Below are positions 12,511-26,000 of a stretch of 64,000 bases of DNA, one piece after another (within the stretch, counting starts at the first letter, position 1; every line of letters starts with the position of its first letter). The translations under genes and the position numbers were made by a program. The notes beneath the pieces were generated by a model that had not been told where the DNA came from, ran no database searches, and saw only the letters and a program-made list of their open reading frames with translations. Source of the DNA: Anarhynchus alexandrinus (lineage: Eukaryota; Chordata; Aves; Charadriiformes; Charadriidae); NCBI GenBank assembly GCA_008711295.1, contig VUYV01000016.1:2709831-2773830 (forward strand). Reading direction: 5' to 3'.

Positions 12511-14690
12511 TGGCTGTCCAGCTGGTGTGTTTGAGAATGTCTGTCACACACTCTAGTGCGGAAGTGGTACCTGAATTATAAAAACATATAATCGTCCAAA
12601 GATTATGTTCTCGCTTCATGGAGTGCAGCACAGGATGTGGATGAAAACATGCACTTCCTCTCTTTCAGAAGAAACTGAGCTGTTACAGGGTGGATTTGGA
12701 CTGTCTTGTGGTATCGGACTTTTTTCATGACTGTGCTTTCCTGCTTCTGAATGCCCCTTTGGTTCAAATCTAATAATTCCCTAGCTTGTGTGGTTAAGAA
12801 AGCAGGTTTTCAGTTGGAAAGAAATCATAAACCAACACAATCATTATGTGAGTAGGAACGTGGCCTGAAACAGCAACCTTGTGAGCAGTCGGGTACCCCA
12901 TTTTGTCTCGATGGCCTGCTAACTTGGAGCAATCCTGCTAGCCATAAAGTTTTGAAGACAAACTTTTTGCTTCCCATCTCCTACTTTTTTTACTTGTGTT
13001 GTAGTATTTATGGACGCTAAACAAATCAGGGTGGTGTGCTGTTAAATATCACAAATGCAAAATAAAAGTCTGACCCTTCCACGAACTGGAACAAGTCAGA
13101 GAAAAAGTTGATGAGGAAAGAGTACAGCATGTATTATTAAATGAGCAATGATTGGAAAAGCTTATTGTTTTAAAGGCAGTGAAATGAATGACATGCAGGT
13201 TAAATAACACTGTGCTACAAGAGTTGCCTAGCTTTGATGTGCTCTTCATGCCCTTTGTAGTGTAGAAGACCAGAATGCTGCACGATGACCCTCTGGAGTT
13301 CATTGTAGTTCGTCTTTAGTCTTGGGTTCAGCAAATTGCTAAAAAGGGGGCAAGTGCATAGCTCACCCTGACTAGGGCCATACCTGCTGGAAAGAGGTAT
13401 AACCTCTTGGACAGCTGACATCAAAGAAAGAATACCAGGCTGCAGATACCATTTGGAAACCCAAGAACAGCACCACCTTGACATAAATCCAGATAAGCCA
13501 GAGATGGGCTTTGGGCAGTTCTTCAATAAAGTGTGCTTATAAAAATGAAGGCTGGTGTCCCCGGTTGTGTATGGTTCAAACTTCTTTAAGTGCTTTTAGG
13601 ATTTCCACTTTTGGAAATTGACTGAATCATGAAAAGCAGAGCGATGTATTATCAAGCTGGTATTGAGGCACTAATTGTTGGGTTTGACATCATTTGCAGT
13701 ACTGGCATTGAGGAAGCTTAGTGTAGAAGATGCGGTATATGAGTTCATATATCACTTGTTCAATATTGTTTTAAAGATCTATACAAATTATGTGTAATTA
13801 GCTAGTACTTCATCTGTGCTGAGTTGTACTAACATCGTTAAAGACAATGAATGTTGGCTGATTCTTGTTGCTGAGGTTCTTGTACTAATATGTTTCCTTT
13901 CATGGGCTGCACCTTCTCAAAGCTAGCTCAGCATCAGTTTCTGTCTTTGGTCTAATGCGGATATTTTCAAATGATGCGCACTGCTGTCACTAGACTTAAG
14001 AGATCTTGGTTATAGTTAGAAATAATGAAAAGTACATTGAACTAAGATTTTCAGGCAGCTTCCCATACAAACTTTTAGATTGTTGAGCTGAGCAAAACTG
14101 GTATCATTTTTCTTTAAATAAAATATTTTGCTCCTGAAAACATGAATTCTTTGTAATAATAGGTAAACTGTCCTTGTTGTTCATAAACATCTTATTTATG
14201 CATCTTCACTGTTGTGATAAATTAACTGGGTTTGTTTTATATTTCCCTACAGTTTACTTTAAATAATCCTTCACAGTCTTTCACCACAAGACCACATAAG
14301 ATTCCTTTTTTAATACCCAGAATGCTGAAATAGCATTTTGAGCACAGACTGTAATGCATAACAAGTGTATAATTTCTTATTGGGAATGCTGTGCAAAAAC
14401 TTGTTTTCCTATCAGCCAGTCTAAATTTTTTGCTTAATTCACTAGAACCCCTGTGTATCTACAGGGGTAATTTATAATTAGAGCTGCAGCAAGCAGTATG
14501 CTGGAGAGGCATACGTTTATGGACAAGCCTGTTAGGCTTCGTTCCAGATCTGAGCCCCTACACGCCTCCATTTGGCCAACAGCCTTCAAGCTGGGCTTAC
14601 AGTTTAAGGAGGGATTTTTCTTGACTAATTTGAAAAAAAATAGCAAGCTCCCTAAGCTCTGGACCCCTTTGCAAATGAGCTAGGAGAGGG
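12511..14690. other. Non-coding stretch, nothing recognised
   Basis: The minus-strand frame at 13215-13526 (103 codons) is the longest and is not recognisable. No transposon or RNA gene was seen. Confidence 0.55.
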
Positions 14691-14727
14691 GTGTGCATGC
14701 CTGCGTGTGCGCGCACGTGTGTGTGTT
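14691..14727. repeat. (GT)n/(GC)n-interrupted dinucleotide repeat
   Basis: Alternating purine-pyrimidine tract of GT, GC and CA steps, including the self-complementary core GTGCGCGCAC. Such tracts can adopt Z-DNA. Confidence 0.8.
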
Positions 14728-14729
14728 TG

Positions 14730-16320
14730 AAATGATCCATCTGTATTAATCTGGGTTCTGCACAGTTTGGTGCAGGAGGTGGTGTCTTTTATTCCGCTAA
14801 GCATCATGCACGTTTATGGCACTGTATAAATAATAGTAATACAGCAATAATCTAAGTCATTCCATCAAGGTCTTACACTCCAAAGACTACGCCCATGATT
14901 CTGATTTTTAAGAGCGTCACATTGAAGAGGAGAGAAGGGAAAGGAGAAAAAAAGAAGCCAGATTCTGCATTTGTGGCTGATTCAGCAGCTGAGGGTGAAC
15001 GTGGCTTTGCATACTACCAAAACTTCTGCATGCTCCCAAAAGAGTCTCCTGATGTTGCTTATTATTTTTCTTGTATATGCTTCCACCACAAAACCACAGA
15101 AAAGGAAGAGTGGTAGGAGTGAAAGGGAGGAAAGAGAGAAATTAAATAGATGAGGCACATGAATTACGTCATTTTGTTACTGCTGAACAAATAGGAGATT
15201 TTTATATTTACATTTGAAGTACCACAGTCTGCTGAAATTGGTGGGAAGCTTTCCAGTGATTTTGGAAAGTTGTTAAGTCATCAGGCAATACTACTACCAC
15301 AACGCTTCCCGCTGGTTACTTCCAAGGCAGAAGTTTCCACTGCTGTTGCTATTTGTTTAAAACTAAGCCCCATCCTAGACATGTGATATTTTCAGTCATC
15401 CTTTTTTTGCCTTCCACTTCATTTTTCTGCCCCTTACCAAGGCTTCAGCCTACAAATGCGTGCACAAGATTTCTACATTAACATCCATTCAGCTTTGGCT
15501 CACAAACTTTACAGGCTTTCACAAGCAGAAGAAAATCTTTGCTGTTTGAATAGCTGTTTCCCTAACTCACCTTCTCTTCCCTACGTCCTTAATTTCTTCA
15601 AGAGTTTCATATACCCTTTATGTCTTTCCCTGATAGGTACGGAATCATCTCTGTTCTGTATAGCATTTGCCTGCTCCTTCAAAACATTGAATTATTGGCA
15701 GGCTAATCTATAAAATGGGAGCTAAATATGCTTATGTAAATGCTTTACAGAATTGCAGCATTTTGAATATAAGAATTGTCCTCTCTTTAATGTATAGTTT
15801 ATGTTTGACTCAATACATTGGCTTAGATTAAAAGACTGTATATGCGTTGAAGAGGAAAGCCTTGAAGCTTTCAGGATTCTTAATTTGGTCCAATTTTGAT
15901 TCAGGAGACTCAAATGGTATCCCTCAGTGCCCTTTATTCACCATCAAAAATAATTCTTATATTTGCAAGTGGCAACAAGCAAAAAAAGTTAGGTTCAAAA
16001 TAATTGGGTGAGGTGCTTTTCAGGAGAATTAATGTAACAAGAGCTGCTAAACTTATTGCACTTAAAAACACAAATAAGAGTGATGGACAGAAGTTGTCAG
16101 TAGGTGGTCTCTTAATATCGCACCAGTTTTGAAGTTATGAAAAGGAGCAAGACTTTTTGAAATCTAGAAAAGAAAGAAAGAAAAGCTGGAAACCAAGTGA
16201 AAGAGCAGAGTCGCAGCACCGGTGACCCGAGAAACCTCATTGCTCCACTTATACTGGCACAATGTCACGTTCTCAGCCACTCCATCACCAGCAAGGGAAA
16301 AAAAAAGCTTTTCCTTTCCT
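14730..16320. other. Non-coding stretch with possible old repeat scraps
   Basis: Mostly unique. 'tataaaatgggagctaaatatgc' type sequence near 15709-15731 and 'tggcactgtataaataata' at 14817-14835 recall the 3' parts of MIR or L2-type elements, but the matches are too short to call. No exons were recognised. Confidence 0.4.
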
Positions 16321-16329
16321 TTTAGTCAA

Positions 16330-16720
16330 AGGCAGTGGGTAAGCAGAGCACGCGGTTCAGAGGGTCATTAAAAAGCATCAAAGGAGGCAGCCTCATGATG
16401 GTAATAAGACGGCTGCAAGGAAATAAAGTGGGCATTGATCTGCACTATCGAGTGTGACATTTTAACCGAAGCTAAAAGCCAAGAGCAGATCTAGCCCTCT
16501 TATTCATCTGCCTGCCTGTTTTAGTAAATTGTCTTTTTTTTTCCTCCAACCAGTGGCCTCAGAGGTCACTTCATATTAGCTGGCTTGTTAATACCGAGGC
16601 AATCAATACTTAATCAACAAGTAATGGGATTTTGCAGTCATCCTGTATGATCTTTCAATAAAGCCCCGAATCTATCTCAGCCCATTCAGAGCCTGACTAA
16701 AGGTGCACGATTGCTGCAGA
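16330..16720. other. Candidate conserved non-coding element
   Basis: About 390 bp free of recognisable repeats, with mixed composition and several TAAT/ATTA cores, a TTAATA and CAATCAATACTTAATCAA segment at about 16599-16618, and retained CpG in isolated positions. Stops occur in all frames, so it is not an exon. It resembles developmental enhancer sequence, but this is inference from appearance. Confidence 0.3.
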
Positions 16721-16729
16721 GCAGGGATT

Positions 16730-17950
16730 TGATGGTCTGATGCTCTTAGGCTGATCTGCATCTGATTAAGACACCATGCAGCCACTGTCCTTCACCCTTT
16801 TGTTCCTTTTTTCCCGTATAATGTAGCACGGCACAGAAATTCGTCATCTTAGCTTTTAGATGCAACAGCAAAGGAACTAATATTTCCTTAGTGCATGATG
16901 ATCCAGCCTCTTGGTCATGATATGCAAGCAAAAAAAAAACAGCACAGGGGGAGGGAAATTACAGGAGAGACTGTGACAGGTTTCATGTATTGCCTAAGAA
17001 AACACAGTCATAACGAATGGGTCCAAAACACCCTTTTCATCTCTACTCTCTCTATCCTCCTTACTGAGAAAGATGTGCTAATGTAACAGATGTAGTCACT
17101 GGACATGGCTGTATGAGAACAGGCATTACAGATGATTCACTGGGTCAGGAAAAAGGAACAAAAGTCAAAATTGCAGGCTTCTCGAAACATCCATCTCTCT
17201 TCAGACCTTCAAGTACATTGTTGACAAGGCTTGAGGGTAGCACTGTTTTAGGCTAATTGTTCTACCCACCCTGATGAAACATCCCTTCTTCTGCCATTGT
17301 TCCCAGAAACTCTGTTTGTGCTAATACCATCCAAGGAGGAATCCTAAACAGAATCAGCTAGGAAACAGCCCACAATTTCTGCTCTCCAAAAGCAGTGAGA
17401 AAAGCTGGGAAGAGGAACAACAGTAGACATAGATGTTAGGGACCTGTGGCAAACTTTACCAGCTATTTCCTGCTTCCTGCTTCTTGGACTTAGAAGAAAC
17501 ATTCATTGAAGAAGGATTTGTCCAAGAGAACAAATGAGTAAAATAGCAATAAGGGAATATGAAGAAAAGATGATTGCTGACATAAAACATGGAGATCAAA
17601 CTAATGCAGCTTCAAGGGGGCACCTGCTCCTTCAATGGCAGGATTGACACATGATCGCTGATGGTGAGGGCTATGCTGGGGAGGATTGCCACTCTCTGTG
17701 CACAGAATATGAACCTGGTATTTGTGCCTTTTTGTTCACTCCCGTTATTGGCAGAAGGGTAATACACAGTATGCATGTGTATGAAAACACGTTCTTCTGA
17801 GTCACTTTGTGTTTTATTTTTGTGGATATGAATCTCTGGAAACTGAGCCTGTGTTTCGCATTTTCCACTCTCCTCAGGGGCTGGGGAGTTCACACAGCTT
17901 CAAGCAATGGCCTTTCTTTCAGTTCTGAGCTGCTGTTTTCTCCTATCCTG
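16730..17950. other. Non-coding stretch, nothing recognised
   Basis: Overlapping short frames at 17612-17893 on the minus strand are shadows of each other and match nothing known. Confidence 0.55.
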
Positions 17951-18740
17951 TTGAATTTGTTTCACCTACACTACCTGCCCACGCAGTGTGCCTGCACATG
18001 CAGCACTGATGGTGCAGGCAGCAGGAGTGGGGTGGGGATGTGTCCTGCCTGTCCCATTGAACGGGGCACAGGAGGGAGCTGCATCAGGTGTGAGAAGTAC
18101 CAGGCACCTTTGTGGCAGGCTGCAAATGACATCCCTGGAGCTTCGGAAGTGCATGCTGGTTCATATCCCAGGTAGCCATTGCAGAGAGGAGAGAAATACA
18201 GCAGCTCAGACACAGCCTACTCCTGTTAGATATATTGAGAAGATATTTTTTAATTACCTCTGGAGTATTTTATTTGGTACTGCTAGCAAAAATAGCTCAC
18301 AGGTTTACATCCGTTCTTCCAATATGATTGGCAGAAGAGGACTCTTATTTCAGTGTGGAGGCACGCAAGGGTATGGATCACAGCTTTGTTTTCCGTGAGT
18401 TCCCCTTGGGCGTTGTGAGTGGCTGGGGCCTACATGGAGGCGGGCAGAGTGGAAAGAGCCCTTTGCTCCAGCAGGTTCAACTGCAGGGATTGCTGGGGTT
18501 GGGTAGTGGATGTGCTACCCATGCACAAGGTACAGGGAGTGCTTCACACAGTGGGCTCATTTTCCCCCAGACACCAAGTGTGTTTGCTGTGGCTACAGTC
18601 CCCTTTGGACAGACCATTTTTGGTATGGATACATTCCAGAAAAGATCCATCCGTGCCTGGTGGCTGAGTGCTGCAGTCGTTCTCATTTGAGTAAGCACTG
18701 AAAACAGGAGACCATTTTTATGCCTATACAAAAGCCAGGA
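17951..18740. other. Moderately GC-rich non-coding block
   Basis: GC content rises visibly compared with the flanks, and this is why six to eight overlapping frames of 62-136 codons are open on both strands. None is recognisable and they exclude each other. It could be the remains of an unrecognised GC-rich repeat or part of a non-coding transcript. Confidence 0.35.
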
Positions 18741-21700
18741 TCAACTTGGGCCAGTGCGTGAGCAGTGACTGAGTGGTGTTGGGCAAAAATCAGGATTGGC
18801 TCACACATCAGTCCAATCCTTTAATCAGAATGAATTGAACTCTAATCTACTTCTTGGCAATGAACAAATAGGCAGTCTTGGATATAGATGCTATTCTGTT
18901 TCATGGATATATGTGTTTGTGCGGAGTATGGGGACGCGGGTTAAAATTAGAGCTGTGTGAGCCCTGTAGGGTTCCATTCATGATGAGGTTTGCAAACTAA
19001 TCTGTGTTGCTTGATTTACAGGGATTGGAAACAAACCAAACCTCGTAGATTTGTTTGAAGGGTTTTGTGTGATGAGGGGATAGGAGCTCCATCTGTACTT
19101 GTTCACTTGCATTTTCCCTGAGCTAACCTTCCCTAGATAAGGCAGGAAGATCTTAGGGATTCATGGTAATAAGTGCATAGAAAGGAGCCAGCACTTTTGG
19201 CTTCAGTCGTTGTCCTAACAAATGCTGTTTCATGAGTTATATTTTCTTATAAAAAAAAATGGTCTCCAGGTAATGATTTACTTGTTCTTCTCTAGTGCTA
19301 GCAGTGCTTCTCTTCCACAGCTGTTTCCTGGCTGGATCTTAGGTCACATATTTGTTCTCACCTCCTTAAAATATCAATAGAGAGACCCTAAGAAACTGTT
19401 AAGTCTCTTATTCTGTGATCCCTGTGGAAGAACCAGGAAGACAACTGGTATATTGCTTGTCTTGAAGCTTCTGTTTCATAGCATTTATGTTAATTGGAGC
19501 TAATCATCACTTTGAAAGGGACACTGGGACCTGTCTCACCTTCTGGTGGCAGGACGAGGAACTACTTTGGAATGGCTTATACAGCAATGGAAGAGTCAGC
19601 CAAGGAAGAACCAACTGAATGATTAAATATAACAAGTATCAGCTACTAACAATTCATGTTGATTTGTTAGGTGTATTGAGAACTGCAAAAATCCTAGCTG
19701 TAACACTGATTTTAGCCTACTTTACATGTAGCTCCTGAAAAACTCTTTACCTTGCATGGGAAGATAAACCTGGTAGCTCTTAAATGGTTATGATAAAGCC
19801 AAGAATGTCTTTATTTGGCTAAACTTCAAACCTTCAAATCCCGTGCAGTGCCATGTTGTCATTAACTACTGTGGGCCAGGTTTTCAGAGAGAGGCAGGCG
19901 CGTTTCTCTAAAAATTGGAGACTTTTTCGTAGAGCATCTGCTCAGAATTTGAAGCAGTAGCTGAGCAGTCTTGAGTGCAATGTCTTCCGGGGCTAAAGTA
20001 TCCCTTCTAGGAGATGGCAATCAGCTAACCCTTTCACATCTCTTTTCTGTGCTGTAGCTATCTGCTGCCAGAATCAATAGCAGCTGTAATGACCAAGCAC
20101 ATGGATGACACACCTAAGAGCGAGACTTATGTGTCAGTGAGCTGGGGCACGCTGGGGGAAGCTGGCAAGTTACACCTTGGGCGTGAGAAAAGCTGGAAAT
20201 TAAACAAGGGAGGAGGACAAAGAAAGTGCGGTGTCTCAATAGATGACTGCTGAGGACAGGTCTGCTTCAAGTTCCGTGTTGCCGTCGCCAATGCATCACT
20301 GTCCTGCTGCAATCCTGATTTCCCCTTCTGCAGGGGTACAGAAGTTATCCCAGGTAGTCCTGAGCTGAGGGAGCCCACACTGCTCCACCAGGTGAACCTG
20401 CGCTGCTCATTGCTGTGGCCACCCTCGTGCTGAGGGGAGCTGCTGTTTGCCCCCGCAGCCTTCTGCCAGTGGTTTAACCCCTGTGATATGGCTGTGGGTG
20501 GAAGCTGAAGATATTGCTGATATTGTGTGATGGAGGGGCCTTAAAGCAAAAAAAAAGAAAAAGTTGCTGTGTTTTAGAGTGCTCATTGTTCTGCATCATC
20601 GGTGAGTTTTGGGCTGAATCTCTCTTTTCTGTGGGCAGGCAGTTATCTGCAGTTTAATTTGCCATACTTGAGTGTCACAGGTTTAACTCAGAGAATTAGC
20701 AATTGCTCTGGACAGTGTTGCTGTTAGCAGGGGGGTTTGAACTCTAAATGGGAAAGATCAACAAAGTGTCTCATATGCATTTTGTAAGCGATGACAGACT
20801 ACAGCGAGTTACCAGGAGGCTATATTAGGTAGAAATCTTACATGTAGCTTGGAATGGGATAAGGGGAAAAGTGGAGATAGGGAAGAATATGTGACTATTT
20901 TTGTCCATCAGCCAGATACCTATTGGTCAGTTTGTTACAGAGGTTGCCTGGAAAGGTCAGCAGCAGCTCAGTGAGCTGTGCTGTAAAACATGCCTGGGCT
21001 AAACTGAAACATTCATTCCTGCATAAGCCAGGCAATCTCACAACTATCAACTGTGAGCTGCATTGTGGACAACGACTATCCTATTCTTGTCTTATGGACA
21101 TGTTGGTACTAGTCAGTTATGACACCTTTTATCAGTTCCAGAAAACAGCCTTGTTTTCTGCAGTGTATCATTTCTTTTCTGCTGGGTTTTGGTATGGTGT
21201 ACTTCGGTTCAAGCTGTGTGCCTTGCACATAAAGCAAGCTACTGGAGTCTGCTCACAGGCTGACCCCTTTGCACTGAGACAGGACAATGGCAGTGCGACC
21301 TGCATTACTCAAATTCCAGCCTTCACGGAGCTGTCATCAGCATGCCTGGAAAATTAATGTCATTACGCTGTCGCTCGAGGCTTGGCATGACTGCTTCTCG
21401 CTTGCCTGGGAGAGGAAGCCACGGCAGAAAGTGAATATTGTGGCTTACTGCTGCAAGGGAGGGACAAGCACTGCTGAGAGCTGATGGGGTATTTGTCTTC
21501 ATGAGTTTTGCAAATGGAATTCTGCCCTATCTGTTTAGTACTGTAAGCTTTTGTGTATTTGCAACACTATCTTGCAGTGGTTACTGGAATCTGTGCTAAC
21601 TAGGGACTGATTTGACCGCTGTTATTCAATGTGGTGTTGTGACACTTTCCAATTTCCACTGGGCATTATCTTGAACAAGAAGGGCGAGGATGCAACAGCT

Positions 21701-23010
21701 TTTCTTCGCTCTTGATTTAAATGCATCTCTTCCACTGTCCTCCCCTGCAACATTTTTTTGTAGGGCTTCTTGACATGAAACAAACTCATACTGTTAAAGC
21801 CAGTGAATGGAGTTGTGAATATATTTCTTGTCCTCGACAGCAGTGGCACTCAGCAAACTGAATAACTGTTTAACTATGCAAGGGTACTGAATGTCCTCAC
21901 ATCAGCCTTTCGAGTACCTTTGGGGGGTTGGTTTTATTTGCAGGTAGGTGGAAAAGCCGCAAGAGAACCAAGGAGCAAGAGAGGAGAGAAAGGGACATCA
22001 CTGCCTCTTCTTGTTCCATTGCACCAAGCCAGTCCACTGCTGCCTTTCCTACCCTAAAGATACTGTGAGGAGCCGCAGAGGAACCTGCTTCCTCTGAAAT
22101 AAGAACAAAATAATAACAGACACTTGTGGGGGCAGCATGATCTCTCTTGGATCAGTCCTACAGTGTGATCCCTGCCCTGTGCTGGAAGTTGGCTCTCTGA
22201 ACATCCCTTGTACCCACCCATTCCCAGATGTCAAGCAAGTGGTGTCTTAACTTAAATCTTAATATTTCTTCCCAAAGCAGCTGTGAGATTTTAGATGGTG
22301 CAATTTATTTTGAGTTTTCTCCCTCTTTTACCCACTTTCGTTTAAGCTGGTAGTGGGAGCACTGAAGTGCTGAGAGAACAGTGTGTGGCTTTCACAGCAA
22401 GCCTCATCCTACAAAATCAGCAAGTAAACGAAATCTTGCCTGACACAGGGAGCTTTCAGGGCAAGGACAAGCATCCAGTAATGATCAAAACTTCAAAATG
22501 GCAAGACCTCCTAGCCAGGCACCTACTGTGTGATGAAGAAGCTCAGAAGTCTATACAAAAGCTGTAAGACATTGATTAGTATCACCACACAGTAACTGTG
22601 TACATGACATTAACCAACAAATATCCTCTCTGAGTGTTATTTGTTGCATTGTTTGTTTGTTTGCATTATGAATATCCAGACCAATGAGACCAGATTCCTA
22701 ACTCTTCATCTTCCTTTTAAGTATCTATCAATAGATAAGTCCTGTTCCATATAAATGTGAGTTAAATAAAGAGAAGAGACTGAGATGCACTTAAAAATAC
22801 ATGAGAAGGCAGATATTGCTCTTGTAGCTGTCACACATACATGCAAATCCGCACCATAAGTGTATGCTACGAATTTGTTTCTCTGGCTTTAGCATTGTGG
22901 CAAGTGCACACAGAAGTAAAACAATTGACATGGTGCACTGACCTCTGTTAAACAGTTGTTTATTTGACCGTTTCTGCTAATATCCCCAAAAGTCACAAGT
23001 ACAAAGTGCT
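18741..23010. other. Non-coding stretch, nothing recognised
   Basis: The largest frame is 20923-21357 (+, 144 codons), with no family resemblance and no splice context. 19862-19880 ('gggccaggttttcagagag') recalls the end of a palindromic sauropsid repeat, but the rest of the element is not visible. Confidence 0.5.
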
Positions 23011-23063
23011 CTCTTTCTCCTTTTTTTCTTTTCTTTTCTTTNTTTTTTTTTTTTTTTTTTTTT
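23011..23063. repeat. Poly-T / T-rich tract with one unresolved base
   Basis: T-rich run of about 53 bp: TTTTC-type units, then an N at 23042, then 21 T. The N sits inside the homopolymer, so it is most likely a sequencing or polishing ambiguity. No retrocopy body was recognised on the side where a minus-strand poly(A) tail would place it. Confidence 0.9.
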
Positions 23064-26000
23064 CCAATTGCTAGCCATCCAGGACTCACTGAAGGCAAAA
23101 ACAAATCGTGTCCTGAATAAACACAAAGGACCAATGTTAGAGGGGAAGGCTGTGCAGGGGGAGCGGATGGGGTGCTGTTTGGAGCAAAACAGGTGTGTTC
23201 TCTGAAGGGCCCAGGGACCTCCCAGCAGAATAGGAAAAGACAGCATTTCGGTGCCAGGAGCGGAGCTGGCCTGGCAGCGCTGCAGAGCTGTCCAGCTCTG
23301 GAAGCTCAGGTGTCTCCAGGCATGCACATGGCAGCTTTTGTTATCTCACAGCAGTGACATCCTGTGCCTTTCACACTTGATTTTTGCTCTCAGAAAAAAA
23401 AACACTTCAATATTCAGGGCAAAACTGTGCTCATTTATAAGTGGGTCTGTGGAAAAATAATGCTTTTTTAATGTGCTGCTGCACCTCACTGCTTTGGTGA
23501 CTAGGGAAATAGCGTAGCATCTCTTTAACCTCTATATCTACAAGTCCTTTCTTAGGGTCCAGTTTTATTTCAGATAACTTCTGCTTGAGCATCTCTTTGT
23601 CGTAATGTCTGTAGAACTGCTTAATGTTTGCATTGGAAGTCCTTTCCTCAAAGGGAATTTTTGATCGGTGATGTATCAGGAGCTACTGTTCTTGGCCTGG
23701 GATAGCTGAGAAATGTGGAAGGGGCTGAACAGAGTGTCTGTGTTTATGTTCCAGGGAAGAGGCCCATCTGGACTTGCTCTGCCTTGTGCCTTGCTTGTTA
23801 GAGGTCCAGTTGCAAAATGACAACTTTCTTTCACAATGACAATTACTTCTGAAACAAGCAGTCATGCTTAGCAGTGTCTGTCTGATTGCCAATATTTACC
23901 TTGCTTTATTACATTACTGTAAACTTTGGTTGGCTATCAGAGCCAGTTGATGACTCTGACAATTTGGAATCTGAAGGGCTCTTATGAAATTAAACACCGC
24001 CTTTGCGTGCCATCCGAGCCTCTAGCTGGGCAAGTGAAAATAAATGTTCGAAAGGTTGTACTTTATATAGCCACAGACTTGACCTCTAAGTGCCTTAAAA
24101 GGGCTCACATACTTAAAGGTGCATTACCAGGCCTTACACTAATTCACTGTGATAGCTAAAGTGCTTTGTGTATACCACAAGAGACCAGAAGCCCTTGAGG
24201 ATCCTTTAGAGCAGAGCATGTGGGCAGTTAACATTATTCAGCTTGAATTTTGTATTTGCAGCCAGTCATGAGTGAAAGTAGGGGTAGACTATTTGCATAT
24301 TGTTTTGGTATAAAGCTAGAAAAATGCTTCCATATGTGTAAGTCATGTAACTTCATCCCGTGTGTTTCTTAGGTACCTGGAAAACCCTAAATAAGATGAA
24401 GCCCTTTCTTTCTATTTTCTTATTTTTTCTTTTCTTCTTTTCCCCACTGAGAATTTCTTGGGAGCATTCATCCCTCCCTCTCTTTAAGTTTGCTGGTCTA
24501 AGCAGGAATACTTGAGACTGATTTTAATTCTTAACTAGATGGACATGATTTATTAATTCACATTTGAAATAACAATTGCAGTCGGAAGGAATCAGCTGAA
24601 AGCCTTAATTACATTGGAAAATATGCTTCAGTGTAGCATGGCCCCATCCAGCTTTCAGAATGCATAATTATCATCATTTTTTAATTTTTATATTTGAAAA
24701 ATTGTGATGGAGACCAGACTCTGCTGGCTACTCGCACTGCTTCAAAGCAATGCCTAAATCAGAAGTGAGTCTTTAAATAGATCATTTTCTTACTTGCTTG
24801 TTAGTGCCCAACCACGTATGTAGACTTACTGTGCAGGGTTTGGCCTCAGTGTTTTGCGTATTATTTTTATATCTGAGCCAACTGGCAGTTTCTGTGCCCA
24901 ATTCCAAGGAAAAAAAGATGTTAAACTGTGAACGCACACTGGCATATGAGCTGAGATTAGGTAATTTGGGATCACTCCATAGAAATCACATATGGGCTTT
25001 GGAGACTGGGAATTCATTCCTGTTCAAACAGTGACCAAATGGGGAATGGGGAAAGCAAGATCAAGGTAATTAAAAAACAAACAACAAACCACTGAACTTC
25101 CTGAAAAGAAAAAATGCACCGGAGAACAAGAAAGAAAAAACAAAGCCTTCCTTGCCCTAATCTTGAAAAAATGTGACAGTTGAGAGAGATATTGGCCCAC
25201 TCGACCCAAATGAGGTAACACATGAGCACGTCTAGCTACGACTGCAATTCCTGTCAGCATTCTGTCTCTTAAGACTTCTGAATATTTTCCTTCATTCTGT
25301 GTCTGTCTTTCTTCACCCCATATTTGTTGTTTTCTTACCATCTTTTATCTTCCCCACGTCCCTCCTGCCCTCATTCTGTTATCTAGGTTAGCTATTTATT
25401 AAGTTTACTATAACACTGGTACTAGTTAAGGAAAACTGCTGTAAAGTCAGTCCATTGTGAGAATGATCACTTTTTTTATTTTTGAGTTTGAGAAACCTAG
25501 AAAATATTTGAAAAGTTCAATTCAAGATTTGGGTTAAAAAGGAAATCTAAATTTTTTCCAAGTCCTTGTTCAGAACTGTGATTTGGCAAAAAACTGATCA
25601 TAGCCCTGGTCTGGCATTGGACATAAAACCAAGGCTGAGAGGTGCCTGGAAGAGGTGAATAGGTTTGCTCCTTTTTGAGTACAGATGTGATAGGACTGAA
25701 GTAAGGTCCATAGGAGCCCAACTGCCAGGGTAGGAAGCTATAAGAAGGTCCTGGTACTTAGCAAGGCTGGGACCCTACTTCATGACTTATGCCAAGGCTC
25801 TTGTAAACTTCTCTTGGCAGTAATTTCCATTTCAAAGTATGCCCTGACATCCTGGAGGAAAACTTCTACCTGAGGGCTACAGACTTACAGAGCAGACTAC
25901 AGAGTCTATTCATCCAGTGTAAAATACTAGATAAAGTGTGGGTTGGCTTATGGGAGAACAGTATGACTTGCAACATGAAAACCCAATCCCTCAATATCCT

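Noticed and set aside
13215..13526. 103-codon minus-strand frame considered as a retrocopy
   Set aside because: No recognisable protein, no poly(A) remnant at the expected side, and no splice signals.
19545..19560. CTCF-like core (CCACCAGAAGGTG on the minus strand)
   Set aside because: Two mismatches to the 12-base core consensus and no supporting flanking motif.
20923..21357. 144-codon plus-strand frame
   Set aside because: No family resemblance, no acceptor/donor structure, and composition like flanking non-coding DNA.
23011..23063. Poly-T tract considered as the poly(A) tail of a minus-strand retrocopy
   Set aside because: No recognisable gene body or polyadenylation signal in the adjoining 23064-23160 sequence, and the tract is a mixed TTTTC/T simple repeat.
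3033..24298. Four exact octamer motifs (ATTTGCAT/ATGCAAAT) at 3033, 4145, 22841 and 24291
   Set aside because: Widely spaced and about as many as expected by chance in AT-rich sequence.
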